Shown here: in pieces, positions 48,601-54,605 of the stretch | Layout: each line of letters begins with the position of its first letter | Position numbering within the stretch: the stretch's first letter is position 1 | NCBI GenBank assembly: GCA_944472135.2 | Contig: OX235265.1 | Coordinates: 48,147,459 to 48,211,458, forward strand | Direction of reading: 5' to 3' | DNA length: 64,000 bases | Origin: Trichobilharzia regenti | Taxonomy: Eukaryota; Platyhelminthes; Trematoda; Strigeidida; Schistosomatidae | Translations under genes and position numbers: made by a program | The notes under the pieces: model-generated | Databases searched by the model: none | What the model was told of the DNA's origin: nothing | Seen by the model: only the letters and a program-made list of their open reading frames with translations

Positions 48601-50096
48601 GGTAGTATACATCCACTGCACTGTGTCTAGTTCCCGACCGATAAGTTGCTATCTTGACGAGGTGGTTGGGTTTGCACATCGCGATAGCCTAACTGGGTAC
48701 AGTGGCTAGAAATAATGTTACTGCACGTCCTACCATTCCAGAAAGGTTGTTTGGATAGCCGTGATATTCATCACAGTGTAACTTGTTTACACTATGTTGG
48801 GAATGTGTGTGTGGATAAAGTTGTTCTGCTGGCAAATATGGGGTGTCACAGCAGTAGGGTATATCCTTCAGATGGTCGCCAAGCCACGTATGCCTCCTCT
48901 TTGCTCTGGAGAGGGGCGGGGTTAGGAGGAAGGTGAACAGCGAAAATTGTGCATCCCGAATGAACCTACCGTGGTCAGAAGTCAGTGCTAAGGTCTTCAT
49001 ACGAACGGAACTCCAAAATTCACTTCAAATAGGCCTTATGTGATTGGCTTGAAGCAGTTGTATCTTGAGCTGTGCAGTTACACAACACCAATGGTCCTTC
49101 TGTTTTAAATACTCTAAGAAGAAGTCAGTCAGCGTCTAATTGATAGCAAATATAAATCTGCGGAGTTATTTCAGCTAACTTTAGGTATTTTATTTATTTA
49201 AACGCATAAAAACTTGGTACAATATGGCACCAAGAAGGATGCGTCACACATTAATAATAAAATAAAACAACATAGATCAAAAGAAAAAAAGAAAGAAGAG
49301 AAAAAAATACATAAGTAAAAAATGGAGAAAGGACTTCATCTGGAAGGAAAACAGTCATGCTTAACAAGTTCAAATAGTATTCGTTAACTATCATCGGGAA
49401 GGGAAGAAAGAAGGAAATTGCAACACGTGTAATGGCACGCGATAAGTTTCATTGATTGTTTGTTGTTTCATTCAGTTCATTGTGTGAGGGCTGAGATACT
49501 GCCCGGGCGCCCAGACCGAAGCAGGTGGTTTTCTTAAGAGACCACCCCCCGAGCCTTTGACTTGGAGTCTAATCCGCAAGGCAGCGGAGCAGCGTCAGGA
49601 GCTGCATCCCCCTGGTTTCCGGTGACCCATATGGGTTCATACGCCATTTGATCCGATTGGATACTGAAGCCCATGTACCCCATGGTAACTGCTTTTAGTT
49701 TAACCGCCATCCAAACAACCTTCCTGACATGGTAGGACCTGCAGGGACAGAGTCCCAGTCAGTTTAGCATGTCGGGTCATTACGGTATTCAAGCCCGATC
49801 ACCACGACAAGGTAGCAGTTATCGGCCGGGACTTTAGGTATTCATATTAATTTATACCATATATATATTTGTCATTTTACTTTTTTTTCCTTAAAAACCA
49901 GGGCTTAGTAGATAATCTGTTGAATTCATGTGATCGTAATTTGAAGCTGGAGTTGGTTCAATTGGCTGCAGAATATGAGCATCGATTAAATTTAGGCCAA
50001 AAACCAATCTTTCATTTGGAAGCTTTTGTTATCGCTTTTATGGCTATCTATAAACGATATGTTGAAGATGCTCTTGGCTCTGGTATGGAATGGTGA
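27597..50096 (+). CDS. RFC3: Replication factor C subunit 3 (clamp-loader small subunit), six exons
   Basis: RFC3 is one of the small AAA+ subunits of the RFC clamp loader, which opens and loads PCNA at primer-template junctions in the nucleus. Join: 27597-27691, 27730-27927, 33886-34102, 37592-37890, 39153-39222, 49902-50096. All introns are GT-AG and the phases match, giving 1,074 nt and 357 residues, against 356 in human RFC3. Visible motifs: N-terminal MSLWVDKY; Walker [10 protein letters not shown] at residues 42-50; Walker B-like VVLHEAD at 132-138; the RFC-box stretch [13 protein letters not shown] at 143-155; the SRC arginine-finger motif at 177-179. The C-terminal collar helices follow in exons 4-6. 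Residue numbering runs level with the human protein through SRC. One oddity is KYTP at residues 7-10 where RFC subunits usually have KYRP. The start is the ATG at 27597, which gives the family N-terminus exactly. No frameshift or premature stop is seen, so the gene looks functional. Confidence 0.95.
27692..27729 (+). other. RFC3 intron 1, 38 bp
   Basis: This GT-AG intron runs from GTGAAC to TTGACAG and is only 38 bp long. Very short introns near the 5' end of genes are an established feature of schistosomes, so this supports the organism assignment. The other RFC3 introns are 1.3 to 10.7 kb. Confidence 0.9.
27730..27927 (+). CDS. RFC3: RFC3 exon 2 (Walker A)
   Basis: The acceptor TTGACAG precedes T-AAC-AAC-TTT-CCA, and the exon carries the P-loop GPSGAGKRT followed by [12 protein letters not shown]. 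It ends in E-V-N-P plus the first two bases of a serine codon, with donor GTACGT at 27928. Reading on into the intron gives an unrelated tail and then a stop. Confidence 0.95.
27928..29964 (+). other. RFC3 intron 2, left part
   Basis: Intron sequence before the LINE-A insertion. I recognise no exon and no clear repeat in it. Confidence 0.6.
29978..33724 (+). mobile_element. LINE-A, end-to-end copy (RTE-type non-LTR retrotransposon)
   Basis: The element is bounded by a 13-bp target-site duplication ATATAGAAATGAC (29965-29977 and 33725-33737). Its 5' end begins CCGACCGAAAGCTGCTACC, and related 5' ends occur at 48,637, 52,040 and, reversed, at 49,830. After a 5' leader come an apurinic-type endonuclease domain, a reverse transcriptase with YADD, and a C-terminal segment ([18 protein letters not shown]). 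It ends in an ACAGACAGAC tail after an AT-rich 3' UTR. Length is 3,747 bp. It sits in intron 2 of RFC3 in the sense orientation. The YADD context and the C-terminal layout are RTE-like (compare schistosome SR2/Perere-3). That assignment is from memory of family features. Confidence 0.9.
30424..33544 (+). pseudogene. LINE-A ORF2 (endonuclease-reverse transcriptase), frameshifted
   Basis: Four open segments make up one polyprotein: 30424-30945 (endonuclease N-part, IGALNVRTL and [10 protein letters not shown]), 30876-31625 ([33 protein letters not shown]), 31741-32697 (RT fingers and palm: [60 protein letters not shown]) and 32708-33544 (YADD palm, connection, C-terminus). The frame changes near 30.93, 31.6 and 32.69 kb, so this copy cannot make the enzyme without correction. 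The endonuclease and RT motifs are otherwise well preserved, which points to a fairly young insertion. Sequencing error could explain one frame change but is less likely for three. Confidence 0.88.
33886..34102 (+). CDS. RFC3: RFC3 exon 3 (Walker B and RFC boxes)
   Basis: The acceptor ATTTCAG leads into T-GAT-GTT, completing the split serine codon and giving [13 protein letters not shown]. The exon holds the Walker B-like segment VVLHEAD and [20 protein letters not shown]. It ends in STSK with donor GTTAGA at 34103. It lies about 150 bp after the end of the LINE-A insertion in intron 2. Confidence 0.96.
34103..35179 (+). other. RFC3 intron 3, left part
   Basis: Plain AT-rich intron sequence up to the LINE-A 3' fragment; nothing else seen. 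Confidence 0.6.
35180..35452 (+). mobile_element. LINE-A 3' fragment with internal deletion
   Basis: This starts at the codons for [15 protein letters not shown] and stays open through the C-terminal segment to STTVSLSYV. It then jumps directly to GCAAAGTTCTATGTCGAAAA of the 3' end, missing the last coding codons and most of the 3' UTR found in the copy at 33.4-33.7 kb. It lies in intron 3 of RFC3. Confidence 0.85.
35509..37250 (-). mobile_element. CR1-type LINE fragment (minus), split by a 585-bp insert
   Basis: Minus-strand translation gives [58 protein letters not shown] and later [17 protein letters not shown], the order of a CR1-clade RT. Where the catalytic F/Y-A-D-D should be there is instead a run of ten G on the coding strand (36862-36871). 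A separate element occupies 35941-36525. It lies in intron 3 of RFC3. Confidence 0.8.
35941..36525 (+). mobile_element. 585-bp GC-rich non-autonomous retroposon
   Basis: This is bounded by a 13-bp duplication TATACACTTCAAG (35928-35940 and 36526-36538), so both ends are exact. It interrupts the CR1 fragment. It is clearly GC-richer than its surroundings (GGTCGGGGGTGGGTGCC near the start) and ends with AGTAAAGTAAAGTAAG, a short tandem tail as RTE-mobilised elements have. No open frame or tRNA-like promoter is obvious. I do not recognise it; it may be a SINE-like element or the leader of a LINE not otherwise present here. Confidence 0.8.
37592..37890 (+). CDS. RFC3: RFC3 exon 4 (SRC motif, lid and start of collar domain)
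   Basis: The acceptor ACATTTAG precedes ATA-ATT-TCT-GCT-ACG-CGT-TCA-CGG-TGT, giving [10 protein letters not shown], so the SRC arginine finger (residues 177-179) sits right after the junction. The exon runs on through [15 protein letters not shown] and ends at SPK plus two bases, with donor GTGAGT at 37891. Confidence 0.96.
38525..38790 (+). mobile_element. SINE-1 copy in RFC3 intron 4
   Basis: Sense orientation: GGATCGGGTCCCAGTGGTCC (A box), CCTGGGTTCGAACCCCGG (B box, perfect T-arm), hammerhead-like CTGGTGAAGAACTCC and CTAGGACGAAAC at 38679-38724, then the standard tail to GATGAAATCCTGTAACTG. The first core triplet is altered (CUGGUGA). Confidence 0.8.
39153..39222 (+). CDS. RFC3: RFC3 exon 5 (70 nt)
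   Basis: This short exon encodes [24 protein letters not shown], matching the family segment LLEVRGRLYELLTHCIPP. The acceptor is CTTACAG and the donor GTAAGT at 39223. It is followed by a 10.7-kb intron full of transposons. Confidence 0.95.
39969..41536 (+). mobile_element. LINE-B, 5'-truncated copy (second RTE-like family)
   Basis: A 10-bp target-site duplication ATAGACTTGA flanks the element (39959-39968 and 41537-41546). It begins inside the RT ([11 protein letters not shown]) and ends with GAAGCCCTATGTTCCACTAG and an (AATAAT) tail, the usual outcome of incomplete target-primed reverse transcription. The protein region carries RT motifs, the C-terminal block [12 protein letters not shown] and the end motif [10 protein letters not shown]. 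It lies in intron 5 of RFC3. Confidence 0.9.
39997..41400 (+). pseudogene. LINE-B reverse transcriptase remnant
   Basis: The open segments 39997-40224, 40629-40895 and 40771-41400 are joined by frameshifts and stop codons. Visible motifs are [20 protein letters not shown]-like [22 protein letters not shown], then [10 protein letters not shown]. The catalytic box reads F-G-D-D at about 40,692-40,703, where this family normally has F-A-D-D. The C-terminal part runs [17 protein letters not shown] then [12 protein letters not shown]. The copy is dead. Confidence 0.85.
41749..42259 (+). repeat. Left arm of a 511-bp inverted duplication
   Basis: This starts ATGTTTTATGACATCTG and ends GGCTCAAAATCGTT. 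It is the reverse complement of 47866-48376, with about nine mismatches counted by eye and no indel. The first 280 bp are not recognisable transposon sequence; the rest is a LINE-A-like fragment. Confidence 0.92.
42030..42475 (+). mobile_element. LINE-A-like 3' fragment, diverged
   Basis: This is a diverged C-terminal part plus 3' UTR (GTGGTCAAACCAAAACATGG, then GATATGGCTCAAAATCG, then GCTTTGTGTGCTACATAGAG). Its first 230 bp belong to the left arm of the inverted duplication described separately. Confidence 0.75.
42930..43580 (+). mobile_element. LINE-A-like fragment, old
   Basis: This decayed copy spans from the segment matching the [17 protein letters not shown] region of LINE-A to the 3' UTR. 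Landmarks are GTGGAAGACATGAAAAG, GAGGTTAGGCGTCGAGTG and ATATGGCTCGAAATC. Many substitutions and stops are present. It lies in intron 5 of RFC3. Confidence 0.7.
44130..44790 (-). mobile_element. LINE-B fragment (minus), split by SINE-2
   Basis: The minus-strand translation includes [31 protein letters not shown] and [15 protein letters not shown], the LINE-B C-terminal region. SINE-2 interrupts it at 44480-44725. The LINE reading continues on the far side (NNINRQ before KIQIV). Confidence 0.7.
44480..44725 (-). mobile_element. SINE-2 nested in LINE-B, TSD-bounded
   Basis: An 11-bp duplication AATCTTTTTGT (44469-44479, 44726-44736) brackets 246 bp. The minus strand has the tRNA-like head, a B box GGGGTTCGATCCTC, the SINE-2 body and the end TATGTTCCACTAGGAAC, followed by an A-rich stretch. 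It interrupts a minus-strand LINE-B fragment. Confidence 0.85.
44915..45425 (+). mobile_element. LINE-A-family 5' leader fragment
   Basis: This matches the LINE-A leader at 30,070-30,430: CTACCATGCCAGGAAGGTTGTT, then TGTGACCGGCCTCAAGCAGT, then CAGCCGGGAAGTAACA. It also contains a central G-rich block that is shorter in the complete copy. No RT follows; the next segment is LINE-B 3' sequence. Confidence 0.7.
45435..46125 (+). mobile_element. LINE-B 3' fragment
   Basis: A decayed C-terminal half begins near CTAAACGAAGTCATCTCC (S-F-T-Y-L region). It runs through ACGCTGGGCAGACCATTGAA and ends in GAAGACCTGTGTTTCACACT with an (AATAAT)-like tail at about 46,100. Stops and frameshifts are frequent. 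It abuts a LINE-A leader fragment. Confidence 0.75.
46575..46635. repeat. (GT)n and (GGAT)n simple repeat
   Basis: A GT run is followed by imperfect TGGATGGATGGATG units in intron 5. Confidence 0.85.
47357..48095 (-). mobile_element. LINE-A-like 3' fragment (minus), split by an LTR
   Basis: On the minus strand this carries the LINE-A C-terminal region and 3' UTR, interrupted at 47474-47794 by a solo LTR. The part above 47,866 is the right arm of the inverted duplication. The 3' part (GTTCTATGTTGGAAACAGAG on the minus strand) differs from the corresponding part of the left arm. Confidence 0.75.
47474..47794 (-). repeat. Solo LTR nested in a LINE-A fragment
   Basis: This is the same LTR family as at 53,772, in the opposite orientation: the plus strand starts TGTAACAACAGAAGACAAGG. 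It interrupts the LINE-A-like 3' UTR, with ACAG at 47470-47473 and 47795-47798 as the likely 4-bp duplication. Four bases beyond a canonical CA end are unexplained. Confidence 0.75.
47866..48376 (-). repeat. Right arm of the 511-bp inverted duplication
   Basis: This is the reverse complement of 41749-42259, 5,606 bp away in the same intron. Beyond 47,866 both arms are still LINE-A 3' sequence, but of clearly different versions, so the duplication edge falls inside a repeat. Confidence 0.92.
48637..49135 (+). mobile_element. LINE-A-family 5' leader fragment
   Basis: This starts CCGACCGATAAGTTGCTATC, like the LINE-A 5' terminus. It continues through CAGAAAGGTTGTTTGGATAG, a G-rich block (GGAGAGGGGCGGGGTTAGG), and GGCTTGAAGCAGTTGTATC. 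It ends without any endonuclease or RT domain. Confidence 0.7.
49190..49830 (-). mobile_element. 641-bp chimeric non-autonomous retroposon
   Basis: The insertion is flanked by a 12-bp target-site duplication ACTTTAGGTATT (49178-49189 and 49831-49842). Read on the minus strand it begins CCCGGCCGATAACTGCTACC, like a LINE-A leader, and follows that leader for roughly 200-300 bases. It then continues into sequence unlike LINE-A and ends with an AT-rich tail (GCGTTTAAATAAATAA). There is no reverse transcriptase. It inserted about 70 bp upstream of RFC3 exon 6 in antisense orientation. The tail partly resembles SINE-3 (GGTGCCATATTGTACCAAG against GGTGTGGCACCAAG). Confidence 0.8.
49902..50096 (+). 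CDS. RFC3: RFC3 exon 6 (C-terminus and stop)
   Basis: The acceptor AAACCAG precedes GGC-TTA-GTA, and the exon encodes [15 protein letters not shown], then [13 protein letters not shown] and [16 protein letters not shown]. These match the C-terminal helices of RFC3. The stop is TGA at 50094-50096. A transposon ends about 70 bp upstream, leaving a usable pyrimidine tract at about 49,873-49,892. Confidence 0.96.
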   Translation, partial: GLVDNLLNSCDRNLKLELVQLAAEYEHRLNLGQKPIFHLEAFVIAFMAIYKRYVEDALGSGMEW

Positions 50097-50230
50097 AGAG
50101 CATAACGTTGAAGAAGAAGAAGAATAAGAAGAGCAAAAGAACTACCATATACAGCATTTATTAGAGATTTCGAAGGAATTCATTTTTTTTATTTGTGTTG
50201 TTAACTGCTTACAAAGAGTTTTAATAATTG

Positions 50231-50236
50231 AATAAA
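50231..50236 (+). promoter_or_regulatory. Probable RFC3 polyadenylation signal
   Basis: This is a canonical AATAAA 135 bp after the RFC3 stop codon, followed by a T-rich stretch. I see no earlier AATAAA after the stop. Confidence 0.6.
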
Positions 50237-50367
50237 CGTTATTTTGTATTTTCTCGTCTGTTTATATTTCAATTGGATACGGGGGTTTCAGTCTCACAGT
50301 TGTTATTTGTGCTGTGCACAAAGAGCTGTTTGTATTTTGTTTCTGAGTCTTTAAAAGTACTCAATGT

Positions 50368-50370
<3 letters not shown>

Positions 50371-50398
<28 letters not shown>
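50371..50398. repeat. (TA)14 microsatellite
   Basis: A perfect 28-bp TA run lies about 135 bp after the RFC3 poly(A) signal. Confidence 0.95.
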
Positions 50399-50400
<2 letters not shown>

Positions 50401-50410
50401 CTTATTGTTG

Positions 50411-50616
50411 TAGATATAAGAATAGCGGTTAGGACTCTCGCTGACCATGCATATGGTCCGGGGTTCGATTCCCGGCCGACCGACTCCTTTGCCTCGCTAA
50501 GCCAGAAATAATGCTGGTAAAGAGGAAAGGTTGGGCATAAGGCTAGCAACCCCATCCTGTAAAATAAACCCCTAGCTTGAAGCCCTATGTTCCACCGGGG
50601 AACGTGGAGGAAAAAA
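50411..50616 (+). mobile_element. SINE-2 just downstream of RFC3
   Basis: ATTGTTG occurs at 50404-50410 and 50617-50623. The head AGCGGTTAGGACTCTCGCTG resembles a tRNA-Glu-type D-arm, and the T-arm CCGGGGTTCGATTCCCGG is a perfect stem-loop. The body runs to GAAGCCCTATGTTCCACCGG and an A-run. The first bases of the head are missing compared with other copies. It starts about 175 bp after the RFC3 poly(A) signal. Confidence 0.8.
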
Positions 50617-51689
50617 ATTGTTGAAGGTAGATCGCTTATAAATATACAGACTGTAGATTTTGCGAATTTCCTTGAATAATTTGAGCGTTGAGTTAGATTA
50701 AGTCACTAAAAAATTATTTCAGGGAATCCCAGCGTGTTTAAAAAAAAATCAAAACTAGAATTCTTTGGACGTTTCGTTGTGTAAGTCCTAGCTTCTTCAA
50801 CAGAATTTTTAGGACTTGAATGAGTGAATAATCTTTTCTACCTGTTTTGCTTCAATAAGGTTTTCCATATAAGTCTATCTCATCTCTCCTGTTTATCGTA
50901 TTCGATGTGGTGTTAAAATATGCAAGACTTTAGTGGCCAGCCTTTCCCTTATGTGAATGAAGCCTTTTGGATATAGTTGTGTTCTCTGAGCTGGATGCTT
51001 TACGTGCGAAGCTTTCGTTGCCTTACTAGGCAACATATTCAGCGTATACTTCAATTTTAAATTTCTCCACGAGATTGTTAGCCATCCCTCTTGGTGACCT
51101 TGAACGGGATTGGTTTCTGGCTCTATCAGATTTAAAGTAGCTTTTACGTCTATGTTTTTGGAATTCTTAGTGGAAGGAATTACAAAATCTAACCTCGAAT
51201 GAGATCTGAAGTGGGGGGTTGGATATTTTTATTATTGAACCGTCATTTCAGTCTAAGATCGCTCATATTCACGACTGTAGTTAGCTAATTATACAACAAT
51301 TAGATTTATTCTCAGCGTCATATTTCTAAGTTACATATCTCTATCCGTTCACAATAATTTGGAATTGCATGTAGTCGGCGATGAGCTGCATGTATTGTGT
51401 GGGAGCTAGTGAACTACCTGGCTGCTCATAAACTTCTGCAGGTGGGGCGGGGTTCAAACCCATGACCCATCAGCTGGAAGTCGAGCGCCTAGACCAATGG
51501 GACACAGCTTCACGTATTTGTGAGACAAATAAGATAAGAGTAGAGTTTTGATTGGAAATGATTTAACCAAGTTATAATGGTTGAATCGAATTTCGGGGAT
51601 AGCTCAGCTGACTGGCTGCTTTGTTTGTCTGCTATGAGAATGAAACGTTCTCCAGCTACACTTAAAACATGAACCAATAAGGTAATTTG

Positions 51690-51990
51690 ATTGGAAACTA
51701 GTTGGTAACTAATGTAACGTGTCTAGTTCTATCTTTGGTTCAGACTGAATCCTATTGGTCACATTTGCAATGTGTTCATCAATCTAGGCGGCTCGCCATC
51801 ACGGTGCTCTTTGAATTGTTGATATGTGGTGGTTGGAGACAATCGGCACTTGGTGATGTGGTTTCGAATCCCAGAAGGGACACGAGTGCTTTCAAGGGTG
51901 CAGATAAACCATGATGAGTACCAACAAGCACGAAACCCAAGTCTAAGGCTTCCTGTGTCCGATTGCCTCCAACCATCTAATGACCAATAA
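51690..51990. repeat. Repeat-D fold-back copy
   Basis: The left half is plus (AACGTGTCTAGTTCTATCTT, CTCGCCATCACGGTGC, GGTGGTTGGAGACAATCGG). The right half is minus (AAGCACGAAACCCAAGTC, GTCCGATTGCCTCCAACCAT). The two halves pair across about 100 bp. Confidence 0.6.
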
Positions 51991-52039
51991 AGTAAACGCC
52001 TTTGGCTTACAGTAACAGTCCGTAGTAATCTCTCCACCG

Positions 52040-52925
52040 ATATCTGCTACCTTGACGTGGTGGCCGGGCTTGCATATCTCAATGGCCCACGAAGTTACAC
52101 TGACCAGAAGTTATATTCCTGAAGGTCCTACTGTGGTGAGTACTACTTATAATTAGATATAAGTAGTATATCATTAAACGAGTTCATAAAAGCAACTATA
52201 TGTTTCGGACACTGGAGAAAGCAATCGAAGAACAGAACTGTGAGAAGAACGTTAGAAACACTCTACAGAATCTAACAAGCTATCGGATGTGGTGATATTC
52301 GACCAATTTGCAGATGATGTGCAAATAAAGCATTGGAGATATGGTATTTATGTACCTACAATCAGTTTGTCATGATTAACATTCCTCCTAGCCTCGTCGG
52401 TCTTTTCTTCCTTACACTACCGTGCTAGGAAGATTGTTTGGATTGCCGTTAGACCAAGAGCAGTTACTCTTATAGTGCAAGTAGTGTATGCTTTGTTGAG
52501 GGTCTGTCGCACTGCTGGCAAGTGTTAATGTGGCAGCAGTGAGAGGGGGAAGTAAGAACCCACCCCGAAAATTGTACATCTCGAATTACCATAAGGCTTG
52601 TACTTTCTTCTCTTGCTTCGCGTGCTATACGGAGTGTGGCGACTTGAACTTCCGCACATTTGTGCAAAGTTCTATGTCGAAAACAGACAGACAGACCATG
52701 AGGCTATCCGTAGCCGTCGATAGGATCTTATTACAGAAACAACTCCAAAAATCACTTCAAAGAGGTAGTGTGTGTGACCGGTCTAAAGCAGTTATCCTGT
52801 GGAGTATGCGGTCATCCAACATTAATGATCATTCTGTTTCAAGTACCTCAAGAAGAAACCACCTCCCATGGTACAGAGAGACAGGAAGTAATAATCAACC
52901 ATACACTTCGGCTAACACATAAGCC
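52040..52925 (+). mobile_element. LINE-A-family 5' leader, interrupted twice
   Basis: Leader segments lie at about 52,040-52,135 (CCGATATCTGCTACCTTGAC), 52,415-52,587 (GCTAGGAAGATTGTTTGGAT) and 52,704-52,920 (GTGACCGGTCTAAAGCAGTT). The first gap holds about 280 bp of unrecognised DNA with a hairpin; the second holds a 98-bp LINE-A 3' tip. Confidence 0.65.
52597..52694 (+). mobile_element. LINE-A 3' tip, 98-bp insertion
   Basis: Only the last 98 bases of LINE-A (CTTGTACTTTCTTCTCTTGC onward to the ACAGACAGAC tail) are present, nearly identical to the complete copy. Near-identical 9-mers ACCATAAGG (52588-52596) and ACCATGAGG (52695-52703) flank it. This is a severely 5'-truncated insertion into an older LINE-A leader fragment. 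Confidence 0.75.
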
Positions 52926-53268
52926 TTTTCTGATCTAGTAGTAGTAATCTAAATAATCGTATTGCTTTAACTAACCTTCTTTGCACTACTAAATAAACCA
53001 TTTCTTCCACCCTTACAGTACCAAACTCTATTGTTATTGCATTTCTTATATTTATAATCCTCTCAAGTTTTTGTTCTTATTTATTTATTTTTCATAAGTG
53101 TGAACATCGTTTAAGCTGTGTTACCACTGTTAATCTTGTATTTCCCCTCACTATACTACATCAACAGAACATTAGATTCAATAATTTATGGTAACATGCT
53201 AAAATTTTCGAACTGAATCGACAATACTGTTTGAAACAAACTCACTGTTATTATTATTTTTGTAATAT

Positions 53269-53504
53269 ATTGTTTTCCTTCACGTTCCACAGTCGGACAT
53301 AGGGCTTCAAGCTAGGGGCTTGAAGTTGCTGTAGCAATGTTTATTTTACAGCATGGGGTTGCTAGCCTCATGCCCAACCTTTCCTCTTTATCAGCATTAT
53401 TTCTGGCTTAGCGAGGTAAAGGGGTGCGTCGGTGGCCGGGGATCAAGCCCCGGAACATATGCATGGTCGGCGAGCGTCCTAACTACTATGCCACCGACGC
53501 ACTG
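53269..53504 (-). mobile_element. SINE-2, TSD-bounded
   Basis: A 9-bp duplication TTGTAATAT (53260-53268, 53505-53513) brackets 236 bp. On the minus strand: GTGCGTCGGTGGCATAGTAG (A-box region), GGGGCTTGATCCCCGG (B box), a body (TTTACCTCGCTAAGCCAGAA, GGTTGGGCATGAGGCTAGC) and the end GAAGCCCTATGTCCGACTG. Confidence 0.85.
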
Positions 53505-53771
53505 TTGTAATATTTAATGATCTGAATTCGTGCTTAGAATATTTTTGACTTTATATCGTAGACGTGGACATATTCCTCTGGTTATTTTTGTTTTAACTTT
53601 TAATTTTATTTATATTTTGAGTAAATCAGATGCAATATTGTGACAAATGCTGAGAATTCCATTTTGTATTATAAGTACTGTTTTTGGAATAAAGTAAATT
53701 ATTATTATTATACCGTTGAATCGGTTGCTTTTACTCAAGTAATAGCAAACACTGCGGTTTCTAATTCATAG

Positions 53772-54098
53772 TGTGGTGAGAATCAAATTGGTAGACATTA
53801 ATTTACGTCAATGTTTACATCTCCAATATTGGTCGTAAGAAAATCTGAACAAAGACTGATTCAACAACCAACCACAGCAGACTTTGCGTAGGCGGATACA
53901 GTTAGCTTATAGATGATATGACATTCAAGAAACAGCCACAAGGAAATGAAAGATTAACTTTCAGTGAGAAACAACCAATCAGTAGATTGTGTTTTTCAGC
54001 TGACGATTATCTATAATAATGTACATGAAAATCTATAAATATGTGTTGATTTCGTAAATAAACGATCTGTTGCCTGGCCCTTGTCTTCTGTTGTTACA
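53772..54098 (+). repeat. Solo LTR (327 bp) with 4-bp TSD
   Basis: The sequence starts TGTGGTGAG and ends TGTTGTTACA, flanked on both sides by ATAG (53768-53771 and 54099-54102). It contains AATAAA followed by CGATCTGTTGCCTGGCCCTT near its 3' end. No internal domain adjoins it, so it is a solo LTR left by recombination. Length is close to the 328-bp LTR I recall for the schistosome Gypsy-type element Boudicca; identity was not checked. Confidence 0.8.
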
Positions 54099-54354
54099 AT
54101 AGTAAGCTCGTCTTCGTACCCTTCAGATATTCATGAAATACACTCTTGATTGTGATCATGACGATCTGGAATGAATCTGAGTGTGAGGGAATTAAGAATA
54201 GAAAGTGGAAATGAATTAAAGCAGCACATATGTTAACGGCAATCAATATATTTAGTGTACAATTGAAATATCTGAAGATTCTATTTCACTGTATAGTTTC
54301 TTAGGTAGAAACGTTGGTGTTATGATCAAAATTTCTGTGATTACGAACATTTAA

Positions 54355-54605
54355 TCGCATGGAGGATTTCACCATGAGCTGACATCAGTTAGAGAACCAC
54401 TGGAGAACCTGGGAGTACTGGACTGTTGTTTCGCCCTAGCTTGGGACTCTTCATCAGTACGCACCCAGTTCCAGGGTTCGAACCCAGGACCTTCTGGTTA
54501 CAAGGCGAGCTCGTAAACCATTGAGCCACTGGGACCCGATCCAATGGTCCTTGAATTCTAACTTCTGCCAGTTCACGATATAGCGCGACCACTTCGCGAC
54601 ATTTA
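54355..54605 (-). mobile_element. SINE-1 copy (well preserved)
   Basis: Minus-strand order: head ATAGCGTGA-like block, GGATCGGGTCCCAGTGGCTC (A-box region), CCTGGGTTCGAACCCTGG (B box), hammerhead-like GTACTGATGAAGAGTCC with CTAGGGCGAAAC, then AGGTTCTCCAGTGGTTCTC and the tail GATGTCAGCTCATGGTG. About 250 bp. Confidence 0.8.

Noticed and set aside
50425..50490. Possible tRNA gene with a perfect T-arm
   Set aside because: No acceptor stem; it is the head of SINE-2, and other copies show the same block within a longer retroposon.
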